A stretch of 34,052 nt of DNA from Thermoplasmata archaeon (GTDB taxonomy: Archaea > Thermoplasmatota > UBA186 > UBA287). Below are positions 26,259-34,052 of this stretch, piece after piece (within the stretch, counting starts at the first letter, position 1; the number at the start of each line of letters is the position of its first letter). Below the pieces are notes generated by a model that did no database searches, had not been told where the DNA came from, and saw nothing but the letters and a program-made list of their open reading frames with translations. A program made the translations under genes and the position numbers. The stretch covers positions 9,793 through 43,844 of the forward strand of contig WOYO01000075.1 of assembly GCA_011620765.1 (NCBI GenBank), given 5' to 3'.

Positions 26259-27556
26259 GCAGTAAGTTTATACTGTTTCTTTTGCTGTTCTCACTTCTCG
26301 TGCCAGCAGTTATAGCGCAGTCCCAGGAATTGCCCCAGGAGCTAAATGCGTTATATCCTCAAGCAACTGCGGTAGAAGCAGAGAACATAACATACTGGAG
26401 GATAGACGGAGCCGATGACGCAAGATATATAGGACTGCTCTCCGCTAGAGGGATGGAAGGAGAGATAAAAGGATATGTCGTGCTGGATGAGGACTTTAAA
26501 ATTGTGAATGTAATGATAACAGAGCAGCATGAGACTCCCGGGCTTGGATCGAGGATAACGGAGGAACAATTTCTCCAGCAGTTTGAAGGTTTAAGCGCTG
26601 AAGAGATAGCCCTCAGCTCTGAGGGTGGTAGCATAGATGCTATTACCTATGCAACCATAAGCTCCTCTGCTGTGGTTACTGGCGTGAATGATACAATAGA
26701 TGCAATAAAGAGCGCTGAGAGCGCTGGCGGCTTTGGCTATCTGACGGTTGTTGGTGTTTTTGGTCTCATAGCAATAGCTTTTGGTATTGGTTTGAGCGTT
26801 GCTGCCACAAAATTTGCTGTCCAGAGAGACGAGAGGGTTAACAAGGTCTTTGAGCTCCTTCCGCACCAGAACTGCGGTGCATGTGGTTTTGCGGGGTGCG
26901 AGGCTTACGCAGAGGCTCTTGTTGAAAAGCCCGATCTCCTGGGGAGCTGCAGGATAACTCCAAATAGCGCTGCCAAAGAGATAGCACAGATCCTTGGAAC
27001 AGAGGCAGGTGCGAATCTTCCAATGGTTGCGCAGATGAAGTGCGGTGATGGATGCAAGCCAAAATATGAGTATAGTGGTATCAAAACGTGCAAGGCCGCG
27101 GCTCAGGTTGTGAATGGACCCTTGATGTGCGATTATGGTTGTCTGGGCTTTGGCGATTGCATAGAGAAGTGCAAGTTTGATGCGATGTTCATAAATGAAC
27201 TGGGCATAGTGGAGATAGATGAGGAGCGCTGCACGGGTTGCGGCGCATGTGTGCCTGCATGCCCCAAGAATCTCATATCTCTATTTGAGAGGGACTATAA
27301 GGTTATGATAAAGTGCAGCTCTAAGGATATAGGTGTCTTTGTTACCCGCAACTGTGAGAATGGGTGCAATGCATGCAGGAGATGCGTCAAAGCCTGCGAG
27401 AACCATGGTGCGAATGCGATCACAATAGTTGATTACCTTGCTGTGATAGATTACTCAAAGTGCGACAGCTGCTATGATTGTGTAGCAGTGTGCCCACGTG
27501 GTGGTGGAGGAACTATTAAGAAGATAAACCAGATCAAAAAGATGGTTGAAGCATAG
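26255..27556 (+). CDS. rnfB: Fusion protein: secreted/anchored RnfG-like FMN_bind domain, TM segment, RnfB ferredoxin subunit
   Basis: Signal peptide, HETPGLGSRITEEQFLQQF...SIDAITYATISSS (RnfG-like), TM, then RnfB PHQNCGACGFAGCEAYAEAL and several CxxCxxCxxxC(P) motifs. Confidence 0.92.
   Translation: MSSKFILFLLLFSLLVPAVIAQSQELPQELNALYPQATAVEAENITYWRIDGADDARYIGLLSARGMEGEIKGYVVLDEDFKIVNVMITEQHETPGLGSRITEEQFLQQFEGLSAEEIALSSEGGSIDAITYATISSSAVVTGVNDTIDAIKSAESAGGFGYLTVVGVFGLIAIAFGIGLSVAATKFAVQRDERVNKVFELLPHQNCGACGFAGCEAYAEALVEKPDLLGSCRITPNSAAKEIAQILGTEAGANLPMVAQMKCGDGCKPKYEYSGIKTCKAAAQVVNGPLMCDYGCLGFGDCIEKCKFDAMFINELGIVEIDEERCTGCGACVPACPKNLISLFERDYKVMIKCSSKDIGVFVTRNCENGCNACRRCVKACENHGANAITIVDYLAVIDYSKCDSCYDCVAVCPRGGGGTIKKINQIKKMVEA
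26581..26640 (+). repeat. 60-bp direct repeat copy 2 (in the RnfG-like domain of the rnfB fusion)
   Basis: Same 60-mer with t at 26626 instead of c; offset 470 bp. Confidence 0.97.
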
Positions 27557-27621
27557 AACCCAAAAAGTCAGATAACATAGGTAACACAGACATATAAATA
27601 TTGTATCACCTATTGTCCTTT

Positions 27622-28155
27622 ATGAAGATAGAAGTCGAAAGTTCAAGGTACCCCAGTTTGGCTAACCCGAAGATGTGTGTTATACTGACATGTGGAAAGA
27701 CAAATGCGATAACGCTGGCATGGCACACGCCCATATCAAGGAAGCCACCGCTCTACGGTGTGTCTGTTAGCCCCAGAAGATTTTCCTATGGGATCATAAG
27801 GGAAGAAAAAGAGTTTGCACTTAACTTTGTCAGTTTTGATTACTGGGAGATGGTGCATTATTGTGGCACTCACAGCGGTAAAAAAGAGGATAAGATCGCA
27901 AAGGCTAACATATCCCTAGAAGGCTGCAAAGCTATAGGCACAGATAGCATAGCTCAGGCATATGCTGTTTTGGAGTGCACGCTATATGATGAAAAAAAGT
28001 TAGGAGATCACACGCTGTTCGTGGGTGAGGTAAAGCGCGCTGCTGTTGATAATGATCTCTGGGATGGCAGGAAGCTCAAGGGGGTTAAGCCTGTCTATCA
28101 GCTTGGTAGCTATACATACATCACAACCGACAGCTCAAGCGAGATCTATCCATAA
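27622..28155 (+). CDS. Flavin reductase-like / flavoredoxin family protein
   Basis: MKIEVESSRYPSLANPKMCVILTCG..NAITLAWHTPISRKPPLYGVSVSPRRFSYGIIREEKEFALNFVS; ATG at 27622. Confidence 0.88.
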   Translation: MKIEVESSRYPSLANPKMCVILTCGKTNAITLAWHTPISRKPPLYGVSVSPRRFSYGIIREEKEFALNFVSFDYWEMVHYCGTHSGKKEDKIAKANISLEGCKAIGTDSIAQAYAVLECTLYDEKKLGDHTLFVGEVKRAAVDNDLWDGRKLKGVKPVYQLGSYTYITTDSSSEIYP

Positions 28156-28217
28156 ATGCACATACATAATCTATATAGAAATTTATATATAGGAGAAACG
28201 ACATAACAGATATTCTG

Positions 28218-28276
28218 TTCCGAAGGGAAAACTTGCTTTTTTAATGCGAGCCCCTCACCATTTCTCCCCTTCGGAA
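28218..28276. terminator. Candidate bidirectional terminator/stem-loop between convergent genes
   Basis: TTCCGAAGGG (28218-28227) / CCCTTCGGAA (28267-28276) perfect 10-bp inverted repeat; inner CTTGC/GCGAG hairpin with T-run. Confidence 0.5.
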
Positions 28277-28284
28277 TATTGTTT

Positions 28285-29196
28285 TTACTCCGGATACCTT
28301 ACATCATAGCGCATGAAATCTTCAGCTACTGTTGTGTTTGGGAATATCTTTCTAGCTTCCCTCTCAAGCTCCTTCCCCGCCCCATACCTTCCGCTTATGT
28401 GGGTTAGAAACAGCTTTTTGGCATGAGCGAGCATGGCTATTTTTGCTGCGTCGGTTGCGGTAGAATGCTTGAATGTTTCAGCACCGCTTCTCTCTTCCTC
28501 TGAGAATGTCGCCTCATGTATGAGAACATCGCTCTCCTCTGCTAATGATGATAAAGGCTCAAAGTATGCGGTATCTCCACTATAACAAATCTTTCTCCCC
28601 CTCCTTTGAGGTCCTAAAACAGCATCCGGCTCTATTCTCTTTCCATTCCATACTATGCTCTCACCATTCTGAAGTTTTCTATACGATGGCCCCTCAGGTA
28701 TACCCAGCTCTTTAGCTCTCTGGAGATTGAATTTTCCTCTCCTCATAGGCTCCTCTATGCAAAATGATAGAGAATTTTTGCAATGGTTATTCTCTATGGT
28801 TTTTATTGTATATTTACCCAGATCCAGAGTGTCTTTATCTCCAGCCTCATAGACTATTATATCGAAACCCAATCTGAAATAGCCAGGTTCAAGCACATGC
28901 TCTACCAGCTCTTTTGTCCCTTTGGGCCCTATTATCTCTATGCTTTTTTCCCTGTTGTTCAGATTCATAGTCTGCAGCAAACCAGAGAGGCCCATGTGGT
29001 GGTCACAGTGAAAATGGCTTATTATTATTCTCTCCACGCTCATGAAGCTCACATTGCACCGCATCATCTGTCTCTGTGTTCCTTCACCGCAGTCAAGGAG
29101 GCATATGGAGCCATCATCAAATCGCAGAGCTACAGAGGGCAAGCCCCGGAATACTGTAGGTGCTCCTGCAGACGTTCCAAGAAATACAAGCTCCAT
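28285..29196 (-). CDS. rnz: Ribonuclease Z (tRNA 3'-processing)
   Basis: LGTSAGAPTVFRGLPSVALRF; HFHCDHHMGLSGLLQTM; CYSGDTAYFEPL; HEATFSEEE; LTHISGRYG. Confidence 0.95.
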   Translation of the reverse strand: MELVFLGTSAGAPTVFRGLPSVALRFDDGSICLLDCGEGTQRQMMRCNVSFMSVERIIISHFHCDHHMGLSGLLQTMNLNNREKSIEIIGPKGTKELVEHVLEPGYFRLGFDIIVYEAGDKDTLDLGKYTIKTIENNHCKNSLSFCIEEPMRRGKFNLQRAKELGIPEGPSYRKLQNGESIVWNGKRIEPDAVLGPQRRGRKICYSGDTAYFEPLSSLAEESDVLIHEATFSEEERSGAETFKHSTATDAAKIAMLAHAKKLFLTHISGRYGAGKELEREARKIFPNTTVAEDFMRYDVRYPE

Positions 29197-29225
29197 ACCC
29201 TATAATGGCTCTCAAAGATAAATAA

Positions 29226-30488
<1,263 letters not shown>

Positions 30489-30492
30489 TACC

Positions 30493-31683
30493 ATGTTCTT
30501 CACTCTCGATGATTTTGACGTAAATGAAAAAACAGTGCTTGTGAGGGTGGATATAAATAGCCCTCTTGACCCAAAAACTCTTGAGATAATTGATACAACG
30601 AGAATGGAAGCATGCGCTCCAACGATAAAAGAGCTCTCCGATAGGGGAGCAAAGGTTGTCGTGCTGGCGCATCAGGGTAGACCTGGGGAGTGGGACTTTG
30701 TGCCATTGGATAAGCATGCAAAAGCCATGGGCAATATTCTCGGTAAAAGCGTTAGATATGTTGATGATATCTTCGGGCAGAGGGCAAAAGAAGCTATAAA
30801 TGCTATGATGCCAGGGGATATAATCCTGCTTGGCAATGTCAGAGGCTATAAGGAAGAGACGGCAAAGAAGAGCGCGGAAGAGCTCTCTAAATGCGATATG
30901 GTAAAGGAATTAAGCGCTTTAGCTGACTACTTTGTTAATGACGCTTTCGCTGCTGCGCACAGATCGCAGGCCTCTCTCGTCGGCTTTCCCTATGTGCTGC
31001 CTTCGATGGCTGGCAGGCTCATGGAGAGAGAGTTAAAAACCCTGAGCAAGGTCTTTGAAAAGCCCGAGAGACCAACGCTCTTCTTCTTTGGTGGAGCAAA
31101 ATTTGATGATGCGATAACCATGATCGAGAAGCTGAAGGAAATGGGTATAGCGGATCACATAGCCATGGTGGGTCTTGCCGGCGAGGCTTTTGTTGCTGCA
31201 AAGGGCGTAAACTTTGGCAAAACAATGGAGCTCCTGAAGGGTGATTTTGAGAGGGCAAAGAAGCTTATAGATGAGAGCATACTTCTTCCTGTTGATTTTG
31301 CCTATGCAAAGGAAGGAAAAAGGGTAGAGGTTTCTATAGATGCTTTACCCGTAAATGAGGTAGTTTATGACATTGGGCAGAAGAGCATAGAGCTTTTCAA
31401 TAGCCATATAAAAGAGGCAAAGACGATAGTCGTTTCCGGTCCTGCAGGAAAGTTTGAGGATGACCTCTTCATCAAAGGAACAAAGGAGCTTTTTGAGGCA
31501 ATAGCGAAGAGCAAAGCTTTTTCACTCGCAGGCGGAGGTCACACCACAGCTGCTCTTAAAAAATTGGGTCTGGAGTTCTCCTATGTGAGCACGGGCGGAG
31601 GTGCTCTTGAAGCCTTCATGCTCGGTGAGGAGCTCCCGGCTGTGAAGGCTTTAGAGGCATCATACAAAAGGTTTAAGAAATAA
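30493..31683 (+). CDS. pgk: Phosphoglycerate kinase
   Basis: TVLVRVDINSPLDPKTLEIIDTTRMEACAPTIKEL; NDAFAAAHRSQASLVGFP; SLAGGGHTTAALKKLG; STGGGALEAF. Confidence 0.96.
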   Translation: MFFTLDDFDVNEKTVLVRVDINSPLDPKTLEIIDTTRMEACAPTIKELSDRGAKVVVLAHQGRPGEWDFVPLDKHAKAMGNILGKSVRYVDDIFGQRAKEAINAMMPGDIILLGNVRGYKEETAKKSAEELSKCDMVKELSALADYFVNDAFAAAHRSQASLVGFPYVLPSMAGRLMERELKTLSKVFEKPERPTLFFFGGAKFDDAITMIEKLKEMGIADHIAMVGLAGEAFVAAKGVNFGKTMELLKGDFERAKKLIDESILLPVDFAYAKEGKRVEVSIDALPVNEVVYDIGQKSIELFNSHIKEAKTIVVSGPAGKFEDDLFIKGTKELFEAIAKSKAFSLAGGGHTTAALKKLGLEFSYVSTGGGALEAFMLGEELPAVKALEASYKRFKK

Positions 31684-31730
31684 AGACTTAGCCTTCACAA
31701 AGTATATATCCCCCCTTTCCTATTCCTTTT

Positions 31731-32195
31731 ATGCCTTTTGAGATGTATGTGACAGATCACACCCCGATGACAGGTATATCTGATATAGATGTTGTTGCAA
31801 TAACATTCCTGCATCAGATAGGATATTTTCCAAAAGGGTATGATCCAAAGACGAACACAGAGAGCATAAAGCAGAGCGTTCCGTACAAGCTCTTTATGAA
31901 CTGCTTTATGAAAAATCCAGAAAAAGCCTGGAAAATAGATGAGCTGATAACGATACTCAACACTTCCAGGCCTACGGTTTACAGGCATCTAAACAAGTTA
32001 AAATCTCTGGATCTCCTGGAAGAGGTTGAGGCTGAGAATGGGAACAGGAGAGTAAAGTGCTACAGGATAAGGTATGGTAATCTATCAAAGTCTTGGAACT
32101 TCGTCGAAGCTCATGTCAAGCTCTCAATGGAAAATTACAGAAAGACAATAGAGCACCTGCAATCGCTAATAGATAAGAGCAGAAGAGGAATGTAG
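31731..32195 (+). CDS. Winged helix-turn-helix transcriptional regulator
   Basis: KAWKIDELITILNTSRPTVYRHLNKLKSLDLLEEVEAENGNRRVKCYRI. Confidence 0.8.
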   Translation: MPFEMYVTDHTPMTGISDIDVVAITFLHQIGYFPKGYDPKTNTESIKQSVPYKLFMNCFMKNPEKAWKIDELITILNTSRPTVYRHLNKLKSLDLLEEVEAENGNRRVKCYRIRYGNLSKSWNFVEAHVKLSMENYRKTIEHLQSLIDKSRRGM

Positions 32196-32197
32196 GC

Positions 32198-32830
32198 ATG
32201 GAGGTAAGGCTGATAGCCTATACGCCTGAACCGGATAAGGTATGCGCTGCTGCAGCAAAACTCACGCACTCAAAGCTTGCGGGGGAAAAACTTGTTGAGC
32301 AGATGAGTGAGGAAGAGATATCAAGGCTTTTGGGCAATGTTATGAAGATGGGGCACACCAGTGTTATAGAGCATGCCTCCTTTACATTCAGCATAAGCGG
32401 GATCTCAAGGGCATGCTCCCATCAGCTTGTGAGGCATCGCATAGCCAGCTACTCACAGCAGTCCCAGCGCTATGTAAAAGCAGGTGATTTTGTTTTTCCC
32501 CCGAAGATAGCTGAGAACGAAGAAGCAAGCAAGATCTTTGAAGAAGCCTTACAGAGGTGCTATGAGACCTATGAGAAGCTGATGGATATGGGAATACCAA
32601 AGGAAGATGCACGCTATATAATGCCGAATGCTACAAAAACAAACATTATCGTTACGATGAATGCCAGATCTCTGATAAATTTCTTCTCTCTGCGTCTGGA
32701 GAAGGATGCACAGTGGGAGATAAGATCTCTGGCAAAAAAGATGCTTGAAGAGGTCCACAGGGTAGCTCCAGCGATCTTCAGAGAGGTCTATGAAAAATAC
32801 TCTGGAGTTAAACAGAGCGGTGAGTTTTAA
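32198..32830 (+). CDS. thyX: Flavin-dependent thymidylate synthase ThyX
   Basis: ThyX motif RHRIASYSQQSQRY; GHTSVIEHASFTFSISGISRACSHQLVRHR. Confidence 0.97.
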   Translation: MEVRLIAYTPEPDKVCAAAAKLTHSKLAGEKLVEQMSEEEISRLLGNVMKMGHTSVIEHASFTFSISGISRACSHQLVRHRIASYSQQSQRYVKAGDFVFPPKIAENEEASKIFEEALQRCYETYEKLMDMGIPKEDARYIMPNATKTNIIVTMNARSLINFFSLRLEKDAQWEIRSLAKKMLEEVHRVAPAIFREVYEKYSGVKQSGEF

Positions 32831-33348
32831 AAGCGTCAGTGCAAAATCGTCAACAACTGGTAACTTATGCTCATAGATCTTTCCTAGATATGCTATGATC
32901 CCTGGCATTCTTTTAACATCACGATAAACCACGAGATTACCGTTACAATCCTGTCAGCGTTAGATGCCTCACATGAAAGTATCCATGCAAATAGCGCTGC
33001 TATAGCCGTTAACGGTAGAAACGTGCAATCTATTGTGTAAAATCAAACGAATTTGTTCTCCTTCCCCAGTACCAGAAAGACAATACACGTTATCCAGCCC
33101 ATGACGCAGCAAAGAAGCTCAAAAGAAGCTCAAGGTATTTTCCTCAAAACCCATCAAGTTTTTGTCAGAGCTTTCATCATATATCTGTATTGTAGACCTG
33201 CAATGGATATTTTCTGGTGTGTTAAATTAGTAGTATGAACTCCCTGCACTATGCGCATTTTAATGGGCTTCAAAACGGAGCACCATTCTTTCAATACTGT
33301 TTTCTACTTATGACTTTTTTTTGCTTGGAACGCTTTTCTTTAAATAAG

Positions 33349-34014
33349 TCACCTGAGAATTTCTACAAGTTCTCTTAAATCCTTTACCTTGATATCCGCT
33401 TCTGCGCTTACTGCCGGCGCAGCGCTGTAGCCTTTCCTGAGGATTAACGCGGTGTTCATACCAAGCTTCTTTGCAGGTATTATGTCATGATAAACGCTCT
33501 GCGCTGCATGCAGAATATTGCTTGAAGGCAGTCCAATGAGCTTCAAAGCGAGTGTGAAGTTGTTTAGAGAGGGCTTGTAGCTTTTAGCATGCTCGGATGT
33601 TATTATCCAATCAAAATTTACTCCGAGCTTCTTTAAAGTTGGCGATAAAAGGGCATCATCTACATTTGAGATTAGTGCTAGTTTGAAATTTTTCTTCAGC
33701 TCATTCAGCGCTTCAACAGCATCAGAAAATGGCTCCCATGTGCTTATAGATTCTGCTATGCATTCCTGTTCTTTACGTGATGGAGTAAAACCAAACCTCT
33801 CACCCATTTCGTAAACTACTGTTCTTAAGACCTCTCTGTAAGGCATATATTCCATGCCTTCAGCCTTTGCCTCAAGTTCAGCATATAACCTCAAGATCTC
33901 TTCATCTTCTACATCTATGCCCTTGGAAATAAGCAGCGGCTTTAAGGCTTTTACTATGCCACTTCCCCAGTCTATCAGCGTGCCGTAGCAGTCAAAACTT
34001 ATAGCTTCGATCAT
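33349..34014 (-). CDS. HAD-superfamily hydrolase (haloacid dehalogenase type II-like)
   Basis: FDCYGTLIDWGSGI; LALISNVDD; ITSEHAKSYKPS; HAAQSVYHDIIPAKKLGMNTALI. Confidence 0.9.
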   Translation of the reverse strand: MIEAISFDCYGTLIDWGSGIVKALKPLLISKGIDVEDEEILRLYAELEAKAEGMEYMPYREVLRTVVYEMGERFGFTPSRKEQECIAESISTWEPFSDAVEALNELKKNFKLALISNVDDALLSPTLKKLGVNFDWIITSEHAKSYKPSLNNFTLALKLIGLPSSNILHAAQSVYHDIIPAKKLGMNTALILRKGYSAAPAVSAEADIKVKDLRELVEILR

Positions 34015-34052
34015 TCAGATGCTAGAGTAGCGAAGACCTTTGCATCCCCTAC

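Overview
Archaeal chromosomal segment, euryarchaeal in character (S6e, aIF2-gamma, RadA, Mre11/Rad50, RNase Z, archaeal-type PGK). It is densely coding, with many ATGA/TAATG operon overlaps. Main modules, left to right: the tail of a coiled-coil ORF whose stop codon shares a base with tRNA-Pro(CGG); the PIN/aIF2-gamma/S6e operon; a SpeD-like protein; the RadA-Mre11-Rad50 operon; a double-HTH Lrp-like regulator; a decayed region with a transposon-type DUF2080 gene and a GC-richer ThDP (pyruvate oxidase/acetolactate synthase-like) enzyme; a three-gene cluster of unknown function behind a TATA box and palindrome; a dehydrogenase/FGGY kinase/class II aldolase cassette; a lysine 2,3-aminomutase plus two D-Ala-D-Ala-ligase-like ATP-grasp genes; a DUF4097 membrane protein; a complete Rnf operon in the order C-D-E-A-G-B, with an extra RnfG-like domain fused to RnfB; RNase Z; a tRNA-Glu(CTC) interrupted in the T-loop by a 38-nt intron with a textbook bulge-helix-bulge; class I GAPDH plus PGK; a wHTH regulator plus ThyX; and a HAD hydrolase. 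The strongest candidates for novelty are the T-loop (59/60) tRNA-Glu intron, the remodelled Rnf complex (RnfG-RnfB fusion, near-identical 60-bp repeat, Ala/Thr repeat at the RnfD flavinylation site), and the beta-lysine plus twin ATP-grasp cluster, which may make an undescribed beta-lysyl peptide. All family calls come from reading the sequence and motifs by eye; no database search was run.
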